Below are positions 33,635-44,921 of a stretch of DNA of 64,000 nt, piece after piece. A program made the position numbers and the translations under genes. Origin of the DNA: Pseudopyrenochaeta lycopersici (taxonomy: Eukaryota; Ascomycota; Dothideomycetes; Pleosporales; Pseudopyrenochaetaceae). The notes below the pieces were generated by a model. The model saw only the letters and a list, made by a program, of their open reading frames with translations, was not told the DNA's origin and did no database searches. The stretch is from contig NHZP01000016.1 in assembly GCA_003313425.1 (NCBI GenBank), positions 992,001 to 1,056,000 of the forward strand, read 5' to 3'. Positions within the stretch are counted from its first letter, which is position 1. Every line of letters starts with the position of its first letter.

Positions 33635-36143
33635 ATCGAAATTTTGGTGTCCTATAAACATTTAAAAGAACGAAAAGAAATAGAATAATTCTAGTTAACA
33701 AAAAGTAATATTGAATCAGCAGGTCAGCCGAAGTGGCCGCAGTCTCGTATACCCTGGGCTTGGTACACTCCAGCAATCGGGTATACGGCCGCACTACAGC
33801 AAAGCGGTTTCCTTTTTGCGGAGAAGAACTCATAGATGGGGATGGGAAAATCTTTATGATTGGCCTCCGGTGGCAAACTTCCAATCTAGTTAGTCGCAAG
33901 CTGTTCACCTTCGCGGATTCACCAGACAGAAGTGGAGTAAAACGGCATTCCAACCTATTTTCTGGGGGCCGGAAGGCTATGCGTCCCAGGGTACCGGGCA
34001 CTGTATCTCATTGCTTCCAGACTTCGTCCGATGTGGGTCCACTTCTGCCGCTGTGGTGGGAACTTGTGGCCGGAACGGATGTCCATATTAGGCAATTTAT
34101 GAGCATTATGAGTTCTCTGGGTATGTCCACGCCTGAAGCCTCAGGAATATAACTGTGATAGTGAGATTCCGTGAGTCTTTGTAGTGACAATGCCATTTTG
34201 ATGAAAAGGCCTTGGGGTATGCATCCCTATTATGGTGGGTTAGTAAAGGACTGCTTTGGACAACTTTGAGAAGATGAGGCACGAACATGTGCGCAATTAG
34301 ACACCATCCTTCATCCTTTGTATATTGAGGATGGCAAAGACTGTTTCTAAAGCTAAACAATCATTGCGCAAAAGACTCACAAATTTAGGTAGAGTTGTGT
34401 GATACATTTTGTGACACCTTGTGTTCATTCTTGGGCTAGTCCGGAAAAGGCATGGCGCTGGTTCATGTTGCAGAAAATGCAGCCTGGCAATTGAATCTAA
34501 AATTAGCGTGATTACAACCCGACCTGCCGGCCGGGCTATACACGTTTAGACTCTATCGAAGAATGTACATAATCAGACATGCATTTACTATCCCGCTGTC
34601 TATTAGGAATTTTTATCTAGCCTCGATTGTGTATGCATCACAATCACATCGAATAAGCGAATGACATGAACTTTGCAGATGAACATTTACGATATTTGAC
34701 TCATGGTGACAGGTCTCCAGCCAGCTTACGCCGAATCCAGATTCGATTATACTTGTCGTACCGCATGGCCTCTCTATCGTGACACTCTTCTAGAACCCCC
34801 CCCCCCCCCCCCCGGGCGCAATGGCAGCTTCTCCATCAAACCTTTCATCCAGACTGACGAACCAATCAGATAAAATTTTGCAATATTATCAAAACTGGGA
34901 CCTCGAAGCTATAAGGGCTGGTAGACAGCCAGCGCTTATTGACAAAGAGGACGGCACGGGCTTGGAGCCGTGGAAATCTTTTACTAGTTCAAGGTTGCGA
35001 GCGATAGTTGCTGAGTAACCGATAGCTAATATGGACAGCTTGTACTCTAGGCCTCCATGTGAGGCGCGCTGCCTGTTCAACTGTGGTTCGTGAAGACCTC
35101 CGGCGCAATGCAGCAGAAGCGCTTGCCACCCCATAGCTACAAAACTTGCTTTTCAGATCAGTTTTTTCTTAAGTTTCGCATGGCCTTGAGAACGAATATA
35201 CGGCGCCGTCATCTAGGGCTGCTATGAAGCCAACTTCTCAGAGGATGAGCTCTCAAAGAACTGCTTACATGGTATTGAGTTATCACTGAATGAGGTAAAT
35301 GATGATGGCCAGATTCCTCATGAATATCTGCCTATTCCAGCTCCACCTCTTTTCGTTGCGCCCTCAATTGAGTTATGTTCATGTTGGCCTTCGATAAACT
35401 AATTACTCTCAAAGATGGGGATTTAAGAAGGGTACGCTGAAGGAGTCGGTGAAGAGCGAGATTGATGAAGACGAGATGGAGAAAGAAATTGAACTAACGC
35501 AGCGACTACGAAGACGCAAAACAATAAAACTTCGGATATGAAACAAGACAACATTGCATGTGAGAAAGCAATTGAAGAAGAAAATATGACAAGCGTGTTA
35601 AGATGAATCAAGCTTACATCTCTAAGTTTGATGAAACGTGTCCAATTATTTTAAAGCTGATTGAAGCCTCAGAGGCCACTCTTTGCCTGTTGAGTAGCAC
35701 TTCCGGGATGTCACTAAAAGTCAGATTTGTGGCTTTGACTACATCCGGGTATAATTCTGCGATATCTGTCTCATTTCATTATAGACTCTGCTCTTGGCTC
35801 AAGCCGTAGTAACCTTCAAGTACCCGTCTAGTCTCCGCCAAATCATTTGCGTATATGCTGAAAATAAGTACGTCTTGCTGGTGAGCTCGGCTTAGCGAGT
35901 GGTGAGGACAGTAGTCTCATTGTGCACTAATTAGATCAGGTCTCACCAAAATTATCTACCCGCGCTGGAACATCACCACTATTGACTTCCGCACCACTAT
36001 ACGTCACCGAGGCAAGAGTACAAATAGTTGCGTAAATAGCAGATATCTAAATGAAACCAGCCTTTGACAAAACACCATGGACGCCGCATACGTCAATCCG
36101 GTGATACCAAGACACCGGAAGTCTTGACGTGGGCAGTGCAGCC
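33635..36143. other. Gene-poor region with possible decayed coding pieces
   Basis: About 2.5 kb without an intact gene. It holds the HbpS-like promoter on the left, an 18-bp C run at 34796-34813, and two open segments downstream of it (34821-35018 and about 35220-35400, the latter reading ANFSEDELSKNCLHGIELSL) that could be remains of one gene. Neither has a recognisable domain. Confidence 0.4.
34796..34813. repeat. 18-bp poly-C homopolymer
   Basis: Eighteen consecutive C followed by GGG, the longest mononucleotide run in the window. It lies just before a short open frame starting at 34821. Such a run can form G-rich secondary structure on the other strand and is prone to length error in sequencing. 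Confidence 0.9.
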
Positions 36144-37575
36144 CTATAAGTGCCTTCGTCCAAGAGCCAGCCCGACCATGATCATTCTCAGCACTTTCTC
36201 GGCACCATCCTTAACCAGATTCTCAGTTTGCACAATTGCTTCCTCCAGCGTCAGTGGCCCTCGCAAAATGCTCGTAAAGGCCTTGATCCCGGCTCCATAA
36301 CAGCCATCAGCTCCCTCTCCAATGGTCCCAGCCAGCGCCACGACCTGAGCCCCGTTCCGCTTCGCTCGGCGTGCCACTTCCGTTGTCATCTTCCCTTCCG
36401 TGGACTGTGAGTCAAGGCTTCCCTCTGCAGTAATGACGAAGTCCCACTGCGTCTCGAAAATTCGATCGAACTCGAAGTACTCGTTGATAGCATCGCTACG
36501 TGCGCGCAATCTGGCATTAAGCAGCATCAATCCGGCGCCAAGGCCTCCGCTCGCTCCGCTACCTGGAGCACTTGAGATGTCTTTTTCTAAAGTCATTTGA
36601 GCGACCTTTGCGAGACGTTCTAATGCTGTAGCGAGCATCTCTACTTGCGAAGGTGTGGCACCCTTTTGTGGTCCGTACACTCGTGCTACGCCTTTTGGGC
36701 CGCAAAGAACGTTTTTAATGTTACATACTGCTTCGATCTGAACTTTCTCAACTGTACATTGGTCAGATATGAGGAAAATGTGACTTTTAATGTGACTTAC
36801 CAGCATCCTTACGAAGGCGTGGGTGCACACTGGACCAGCAAATCCTGTCTAGGTGAGACAGGGACCGACCACCGTCTGCTTTCGGCAGTTCGTTTCCCTG
36901 AGCATCGAGAAGACGAACACCAAGTGCTTGGAGCATACCAGCGCCTCCGTCAGAGGTACCCGAGTCTCCACACCCAATGATGATCTTGGTGCATCCTGCG
37001 TCAAGGGCCTTGCTCATCAGTTGTCCGACACCATATGTTGTCGTCACAGTTGGGTCGCGAGAGTCCTTTGGTACGAGGCGTAGACCTGCCGCCGCCGCCA
37101 TGTCCAAGACAGCTGTACTATTGTCTTTGCCGATGAAACCAAGGTGTGACTGGACCGGCAAACCGATTGGGCCAGTGACTGTCTCCTCCACTACTATCCC
37201 GCCTTGAGCCGCTACCAAGGCCCTTGCAAAGCCCTCTCCACCATCATGCAGAGGAAGCTTGCGCAAAATGACAGAATTGCGATCCAGCACTTTTCTTATT
37301 CCAGCTTCGATCGCATCGGCTACATGCTCTGGCCCCAGGCTCTCCTTGAATCCTGACGGCGCAACCAAGATCCTAAGCGGGTGCCCACCCAGAATCTCAG
37401 AGGTAGGTGTTGGAATCATGGACGATGCTGATAGCAAGACTTCGTCAACCTGCTGTGGCGGTAAATTGAATGTCTTCAACGTGCGAAGCCTCGGGAGCTG
37501 GGGCCGGATGGATGGAGAGACTGGTGCTGGAGCAGCTCCACAAACTTCCATACTAGGTGGAGCCATTGTGAGCAT
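36144..37575 (-). CDS. Glycerate kinase (GlxK/GarK type)
   Basis: Two exons, minus strand: 37575-36801 and 36751-36144; 49-nt GT-AG intron; 460 aa. The product has the full glycerate kinase type 1 pattern: ILVAPSGFKESLGPEHVADA near the start, LPLHDGGEGFARAL, TAVLDMAAAAGLRLVP, the GCGDSGTSDGGAGMLQAL glycine-rich block, and in exon 2 APGSGASGGLGAGLMLLNAR and DFVITAEGSLDSQSTEGKMT. It phosphorylates D-glycerate, feeding it to glycolysis. The intron rebuilds RKDAVEKVQIEAVCNIKNVL. I chose the ATG at 37575; the frame remains open for another 87 residues to an ATG at 37836, which would add a 5' extension of unclear nature (possibly an organelle signal). About 70 residues of Pro/Ser-rich sequence precede the domain even with the short start. 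Confidence 0.88.
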
Positions 37576-38909
37576 GATTTGAGTGTCGGAAAAGGTGCGA
37601 ATGTTTGTTTGAAGTGTGATAGCGCTGAGAGATGGATGGAAACAAAATCGAAGGCCAGAGCTTGATGATGTAGAAGCGACCGTTAGATCGAGATCAATGT
37701 TTGATGCCTTCAACAACCTGAGCACGCGACACACTTTATACCCATCCGTAAATTGGTCGTTGGCAAGAATTGCCATCTCCCAAGCTGCACTTGAAGCGAC
37801 ACAGCCTAACGAAGCGGTTCTATTCACGGAGAACATACACCGCCTGATAGATTGGCTTGAAGCCTAAGGTCGACAACAACAATCAAACTCAATACGGCAC
37901 TAAAATTACTCCTATCCGCCGGCGATGTTGGGCACCCTAGACCTCCGAGGACGACCACGAGCACAGCCGAAGGTTACGCCTGCCCACAGCCATACCACCA
38001 AGGTTGCCGGACTACCATCCATTTATTCAGAAGCTCTCTATGGTCAGCCTTGGAGTCTTGACAGATGATCGTCATGCAGATCCAAGCTTCTTGACGAACA
38101 CAGTCCTGACCAGTCACAGCCAATCACGTGTTTTCACCAAGCCTTCTAGCGGATGACCAAGTTGAGCAACAGACTAAGCCATCCTTAGCAGGTACAACTA
38201 AGCACAGCCAGGCTGGTGACGTCTCCACAACAAGGCTGGCACAACTAACATCACGCACAATATTGTTCTTACACTTCTAGCGTGCAACCCCACTCGAACC
38301 ACCCAAAAACGTCCAAATAATCAAAATCAGGTGCCGCCACTACGTAATCTCCGGTCCCTGAAGCTTATTAATGGGTCGTTGCAGGTCCTATCGGTGTAAC
38401 GTCACTGGGTTGAAACTCCCTTTACATGATGTGTAAACCCATAAGGGCCGAAAATGCTTGTTTGTACCATACACGGTCCGAAAATCCCTGCATAGTGTAC
38501 GCGTACATTGTACAGCCTACCCATAACCATATGCCTGTCACAAAATCACACAACAGGTTTCTATTTCTGAAATTAAGCTCATGATATCGCCGCCTGGATC
38601 CCAGACACCAAGCGATGGTAGTTTGGTTTTCTGTTCCTAGTGCCACATGGCAGCAGGAGTAGTGGGCTTGGTTAAACCCTTGGCCTCGTCCCATCGCATG
38701 TAGTTTTCTAAGATGTCCTGAATAGCCTCACTCTTGAAATTTCTTTTAGAATACACTGCCTCGATACGCTCAGGATTGGCAAATCATTTCATCGAGTATA
38801 TGTTGGCAATATCGTTTCGGCCGCTACACTCGGGACAAATTTCGATACTCAGATTAAACTTTCATTCCATATTGACTCGACTTAGTATCCTTTAAGCACC
38901 ACACTCGCT
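37576..38909. promoter_or_regulatory. Divergent region, glycerate kinase / MFS transporter
   Basis: A 1.3-kb gap between outward-facing starts (or 1.07 kb if the long kinase start is used). It must hold both promoters. No other gene is supported; the minus-strand frame at 38422-38694 has no recognisable content. Confidence 0.4.
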
Positions 38910-40701
38910 ATGAATCTTAAAGACAGACTGATCAGACGACATTCAATGGACGAGGAAAGCTCGCGCGATTCTTTAGCGTTACCACGCTTCTCCTTTGAAA
39001 GCGACAATCGAGCACTCGTCAGTACCGAGCGTCTCTTCCGGCAGTGGGGGGATCAAAACACTGTATATGACCCTGGCTACCAGATTGTAGAAGGCGACAC
39101 AATGATCGAACAAGATATTATTGTATGTACTTATCACAGAGGCCCTCGACTACCATTAACTCGTTACTGCAGGTCACATGGGACGGACCGAACGATCCAC
39201 ACAACCCCCTCAATTGGTCTCAAAAGCGGAAGTGGGTCGTTACTATTCTTGTATCACTGTTCACGTTCATATCTCCGTTTTCTTCTACAATGGTCACACC
39301 AGCACTGCCCGCTATCTCAGATGATTTCGATATACCACAAGGCTTCATGCGTCAGCTAGTCATGACTATCTTTCTCCTCGGCTATGCACAAGGGCCATTT
39401 GTATTAGCTCCGCTATCTGAGATCTTTGGAAGGGTAACTGTTTTGCAGTATGCCAACCTGATCTACCTTCTTTTCAACACAATGTGCGGGTTTGCGCAGA
39501 CGAAGCAACAGATGCTCGCCTTTCGATTTCTCAGCGGTCTTGGTGGAGCAGCACCTCAAGCAGTAAGTCACCAGGTCCATCATCAATACCCTGCTTCTGA
39601 ATGCCTTCAACATGGTCACTGACGAAACCCCAGCTGTGTAATGGCGTTCTAGCCGACACTTGGAGGAAAGAAGAGCGCGGTAAAGGCCAGGCAATATACG
39701 GTATGCTGACCTGGATTTCGCCCTGTGTAGCTCCCATCTGCGGTGCCTACATATCAACACGTGTGAATTGGCGCTGGATCTTCTTCTCCACATCGATTTT
39801 CACCGTCTTCGTCCAGCTGACAGCACTGTTCTTCCTCTCTGAAACCTTCGCACCCGCCATTTTAGCAAAGAAAGCAAAAGTCATCCGGAAGGCGATGAAA
39901 AACATACGCCCCGATATTGTTGTACGGACCGAGTATGAGACCGGCGACCGGTTCAGCAAGATCTTGAGGAAAAGGCTGATCCTGCCATTCATTATGATGT
40001 TCACACATCCAGCGACACAAGCACCTTCTATTTATCGCGCCTACTTATATGGTGTCATGTATCTCATGCTGTCTACTTTCCCGCTCGTTTTTGAGGAGGT
40101 GTATGATATGAGTGTTGGAGTTGCATCGCTCAACTACCTGTCCCTTTGTCTGGGGTTCATGATTGGGCTACAAATCTCACATCCACTCATGGACGGGGTG
40201 AGTCTTCTCCTGCGCTCCCTTTGTCGACAGGACTGATAAGTTGTATAGCTCTACGCTCGGATGACAACGTACTACAGGCTCGAAGAAGGCCTCCCCGAAT
40301 TCCGAGTCCCTCCCATGCTCATCGCCGGCATTCTGTGCCCTATTGGACTCTTCATCTACGGCTGGACAGCACATTATAAGGCACATTGGATAGCACCAAA
40401 CATCGGATGCGTAATCGTTGCCATCGGTCTTATAATTGGGTTCCAGTGCAGTCAAGCATATACAACAGATGCGTACGAAGCTAGATACGCTGCATCTGCA
40501 GCGTCAGTGGGTGCATTCATGCGCACCATGTGCGGATTTAGCTTTCCGCTTTTTGCGCCACGGATGTATCAAGTTATGGGTCTGGGCTGGGGAAACAGTC
40601 TGCTTGCATTTTTGACTTTGTTCTTGGCGTTGGTCAGTCCAGTGTTGCTCTGGTTCTATGGAGCGAAGCTACGCGCGATGAGCAGGAGGGGCTTGGAGTA
40701 A
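38910..40701 (+). CDS. MFS transporter, drug:H+ antiporter-1 type
   Basis: Four exons: 38910-39122, 39173-39562, 39634-40197 and 40249-40701; GT-AG introns of 50-71 nt; phases all close at zero; 539 aa. After a soluble N-terminus of about 70 aa comes VTWDGPNDPHNPLNWSQKRK, the hallmark of fungal DHA1-type transporters, then about 12 membrane segments. Family motifs are present: LAPLSEIFGRVTVLQYANLI (motif A-like loop), RFLSGLGGAAPQA, VLADTWRKEERGKGQAIYG, and a TM-rich C-terminal half ending GWGNSLLAFLTLFLALVSPV. Such proteins export toxic compounds or metabolites at the plasma membrane. Its place between two flavin monooxygenases suggests it may export their product or substrate, which is inference. 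Confidence 0.92.
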
Positions 40702-41157
40702 TTTTGCTTTCATATTTCATCATTAGCAAGACATACAGCGTATTTCTCGTAAAACTTCATGTATACTTACTGAGGACAACGATCAGCCTCTTATACTTGG
40801 CATCCTTATTCTTCGTCGTGCGACTAAATGTGCCGAAACCGGTCGTGGCGCTTGGCCACTACTCGGCCACTACTCCGCTGGAATGATATTATCGCCCCGC
40901 ACTCAGCTCATGGCCTCGCTAACCGTACGCAAGTAGCTAAAGATGGTCCTGTTCATAGAAGCCCCAGACCGCCATATAGTACGGGGCTGTCGCGGCATCG
41001 AAACTCGGCAATCCGGCTAGGACGCAAAGTAACCTGTGCAACCCGTAGTTTCTTCCTCACACTCGTGGCGCAATCTTTGCCCCTATTATTTTGTCACTTA
41101 CAGGCTTCTCCAATTGAATAAGAATCGATTTTAAATTGTTGGGATTGAACTTTCAGC
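40702..41157. other. Intergenic region
   Basis: A 456-bp tandem gap between the transporter and the FAD monooxygenase. It holds the transporter 3' end and the monooxygenase promoter. No gene seen. Confidence 0.45.
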
Positions 41158-42728
41158 ATGCGGCAGCTCCAAGTTCAACCAAAAATCCTCATCGCAGGCG
41201 CCGGCATCGGAGGCTTGAGCACTGCTCTTGCGTTGCACGCCGTAGGATTGACCGACATCCACATCTTCGAGGCATCTTCGTCACTCACTACTCTCGGCGT
41301 CGGCATCAACGTCCAACCCTCCGCCGTCCTCATTCTGCGGAACCTGGGCTTGCTAGAAGCGTTAGAAAGGACGGGTGTTAAAACGCAGGAACTTAACTTC
41401 TACAATCGCCATGGAGATTCCATTTTAAGTGAAAAGAGGGGTTTGGAGGCTGGCTATGCTGTCCCCCAATTCTCGATTCACCGTGGGGAATTTCAGATGT
41501 TACTCTTGAGTGCTGTGAAAGAGAGACTAGGCGAAAGTGTTGTGCATCTCAACCACGCCCTGACCGGCTTCGAACAGAACGCGACGAGCATAACAGCACA
41601 GTTCTCGCAGCGGAGAGGTGGCGCTTCTGCAGAGCTCTCTAGCGTAATGGGTGACATCCTCATTGCCGCCGATGGTATTAATTCGACTGCAAGGAGAATA
41701 TTGTACCCTGATGAAGGACCACCTCGTTTTTCAGGTCGCATGTTGTGGCGCGGCTGCATAGAGCGTGCACCCTGGTACTAAGCTCTGGATACAATCTAAG
41801 CGTTTCTTCTTCAATGCGTCTATATAGGCACCTGGAGCAAACGCTATGTATCTCTACTCCTTGTAGAAATATGCTAACTTTTTGCAGTGTGTATACCTGT
41901 TTTTCTTCCAACTTGAATTGTCCCCCGACGGATAACTCAACTCAAATATTGAGCATCTGCACGTGTTCTGAGAACACATAAGCTGACTTGGTACTAGATC
42001 TCACTGGTGCGACTATGGTATGGGCAGGCCATGCTGACCAAAAGTTCATCGCATATCCCATTTCCCAGCGCTCAGCAGACAAAGGCAAAAGCCTCGTAAA
42101 CTGGATCGCTGAGCTCCGTATACGAGGGAAAGATGACGCAGATCTCACGCCGCCAAAAACAGACTGGACAAAATCTGTCAGTAAGAGTGTGTTTGACAGC
42201 CCGTTTGCGACTTGGCGCTGTGGAGGTTTGCAAATGAAAGAATTAATCGACAGTACGACCAAAATCTTCGAGTTTCCGATGAGTGACAGAACGCCTATTG
42301 ACCGTTGGTCATTTGGCCGTCTCACCTTACTTGGTGATGCGGCTCATGCTATGTACCCCATCGGCTCAAATGGTGCATCACAGGCCATTATCGACGCTGA
42401 AACCTTAGCAAGTCACCTTTCAACGAACATATCCGATATTGAAGAAGCGTTGAAGGCGTACGAGGGTGAGCGCTTACCGCCGACAGCGAAGATCGTTATG
42501 GCGAATCGCGCAAATGGGCCGGATCATGTTCTGCAGCTTGCAGAGGAGAGGGCGCCAGACGGGTTTAAAAATGTATATGATGTCATCCCTCAAGAAGAGT
42601 TGGAGGAAATTGGACGTATGTATAAGAAAATCGCAGGCTTCGAGATGGAAAGTGTGAACCAAAAGGCACAGGAGACAGTGGGTGTAGACGAGAAAGCCGG
42701 GTTAAAAAGCCCAAGGGACTGGATATAA
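41158..42728 (+). CDS. FAD-dependent aromatic monooxygenase (PhzS-like)
   Basis: The N-terminal exon begins MRQLQVQPKILIAGAGIGGL, a class A flavin hydroxylase Rossmann motif (GxGxxG), and includes VGINVQPSAVLILRNLGLLE, SIHRGEFQMLLLSAV and LIAADGINSTARRILYP (DG motif). The C-terminal exon has TGATMVWAGHADQKFIAYPI and the second FAD motif LLGDAAHAMYPIGSNGASQA. This matches the group that includes PhzS, which hydroxylates aromatic rings with NADH. The middle is difficult: 41765-41997 holds stops in the coding frame. One GT-AG intron (donor 41765, acceptor 41997, 233 nt) gives an in-frame product of 445 aa; an alternative with a strong branch site and acceptor at 41887 and a 3-nt microexon (41888-41890) also keeps frame and gives the family-like YLTGAT. 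Which is used is uncertain. Confidence 0.82.
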
Positions 42729-43314
42729 ACCTGGAGCTTGAGGAATCTGAGCGTTCCTGAGATCCTTTCTTGGTGTACATTGCACGAGCGTCTCTGCCCT
42801 GGTCGTGAACTTTACCATATCCTCCCATGAATTTGAACCATAAAAAGAGCCAGTGGAATCTCTTTCACAGCATAGCAACAATTTCGTAAAGGCTACCTCA
42901 AAGAGCGATAGTCCTGCTTTATGAGGGATGTCAGTTTTGGCTGTTCATAAAGTACAACGATTAGGCCCAGAATCTAAAATTCTGAATATGTACATATGTA
43001 TGTGTGCGTATGTTAATTACGACATTGTGATGAAGTTTGTGCATTGTGATTTGTTTTCTGACCTGCATTGTCAGCTGCTTACACATCAACGCACAACAGT
43101 ATTCACACACCAAAAGACCCACATAAGCATGTAACGTCTAAAAGCTTAGTAAAGAAGCAAGTTTAGGAGATACTTACTTTAGTTTAGCGACCAGTTTGAC
43201 TCAGCTTTAGCGCCGCTCCGATCTTGAACATCCTGTTCACCACTTCCAATACGTTAGACTGCGACCACGCTCTTGCAGTTGAATGTGCAGTACGGTATAA
43301 TTTGACCCAAAAAA
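42729..43314. other. Intergenic region
   Basis: A 586-bp tandem gap before the aquaporin-family gene. The AT-rich middle (42940-43140) has only short frames. No gene seen. Confidence 0.45.
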
Positions 43315-44544
43315 ATGACAGCAATATCTACATCGAAAGACCTCGAGTCCGTTAACCTACACCCTCACAGTCTGCATCATAGAAAAAAACCTCACGATGG
43401 CCCGGCCATTTCCTCACGCCCATTTGCCGGACGCATAGGCGGCAACCAAGAGTTCGTGATTTCGGCGGATGACGCTTCATTCACCTCAATCCCAGATGCT
43501 GCACCAATATTCTCATGGGCGCAGTCCTTCTATCCTCGCGCCTTCGCCGATGTCGAGCTCTGGAAAGAGTCTTGCATCGAGGGTGTGGGCACATGTCTCC
43601 AAACCTACCTCTCCGGACTGGCGTCCGTTGGCCTTAGTCCGCTTCTCCTCGCAACAAGTCTAGGCCCTATTGTACCTGCAGCATTCGGGAGTATTCTCAC
43701 AGGTATCTTGATCTCATTGTTCATTTTTGGCGCAGGGCCAGTCTCTGGAGCACATTTTAATCCGACAATTACGATGGCAACGTTTGCAGCGAGGCTATCT
43801 ATTTTTCCAAGAACGGTTTTGTACGTTGCATTTCAGAGTCTAGGAGCTGTAGTTGCAGGATTCTTGATCAGGGCAAGTTTGGGTACAGCGCCAAAAGATA
43901 TTCCACCTATACCGGGGTGCTATATCGATGCTAGTTTGGTAACAGCAGTGGAAGCGTACGTTGGGTGATTGTTGCTAGGTAAATATTGCTAATTATGACA
44001 GGTATGTGCTGGAGACAATGACTTGTAGGTGTACCGATTCGAGCTGCATGTGAGAAATACGCTGACTTCGTGCCTTATTCACTCGCAGCTTTCGGGCTGA
44101 TTTTCATCGCGTTTGGCGTTGGTCTTGATCCACGACAGCGAGAAGTCTTTGGGCCAGCTTTGTCGCCAATCTTGGTAGGTCTTATCAGCCAATCCTCGTT
44201 TGATGTAGTTCAAAGTCGACCTAAACATCAACAGGTCGGACTTGCGCAGGCAGTATGCACTTTCGCCTCATCCATAGCGAGGCCAGGTTACTCAGGAGCG
44301 TGTGAGTTGCCGGTACAATTGGAGCATTTCACTGCTGACTACTACAAGCATGCAATCCAGCTCGATGTTTGGGGCTCATGACTGCATCGAGTAGGTAGTG
44401 GTTTTTCCAGGGATGGCTTAGTGTTCTAACGGTGTTCTAGATCGGTTTGCATATCACTATATTCATTGGGCGGGCCCAATTACGACAGCGGTACTGAATG
44501 GGATTTTATACTGGGTGATTCCAATATACAAGTCCGAGAAGTAG
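43315..44544 (+). CDS. Aquaporin-family (MIP) channel
   Basis: Six exons: 43315-43955, 44002-44024 (23 nt), 44089-44174, 44235-44301, 44349-44390 (42 nt) and 44441-44544; all introns GT-AG, 46-64 nt, phases closing to 320 aa. The first pore motif is NPT (residues 149-151, in SGAHFNPTITMATFA) in place of NPA; the second, assembled from a 42-nt exon, is NPA in SCNPARCLGLMT (275-277). Other family blocks: FGAGPVSGAHFNP, FIAFGVGLDPRQREVFGPAL, YIHWAGPITTAVLNGILYWV. The residue after NPAR is Cys; glycerol-transporting members usually have Asp there, so simple glycerol transport is doubtful. The soluble N-terminus is about 80 aa. Without splicing, the gene appears broken after residue 213; the small exons restore a complete channel. 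Confidence 0.87.
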
Positions 44545-44921
44545 ATACCAAGTGCAGTGTGGGAGATTGTATAAACGCATCGGGGGGCGTGATTTGGAGC
44601 AGGCAGCGGCACATGGTTCTTGCTGTATATCGCGTTTTTCCGAAAGGAAAGTGTCGCGTCTGTAGGCAATATGTAAATACAGGTCTGTCTCCCACGATAC
44701 CGGGTGGCGATGCCAAGGTCAGGACTCGCATTCGTGAACGTTGTAATTAATTATAAGCACGAGTGGTGAACAAGGATTATGGATCTGTGGTTGAGTGATT
44801 GAACTAGCTTTAAATGGACTAGCGTCATCGCTTATGCCCACGCTTGACACTGAGTGCCAAAATCATTCAAAGCTGGTGAACTTCTTCGACAGACACGACC
44901 AGCTCGACATCCACCGCCAAA

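Noticed and set aside
33733..34152. 139-aa plus-strand frame near the HbpS-like promoter
   Set aside because: Overlaps a minus-strand frame of similar length, has no domain, and lies in the upstream region of a real gene.
38422..38694. 90-aa minus-strand frame in the divergent promoter
   Set aside because: No similarity, no start context, and it lies in DNA expected to be promoter.
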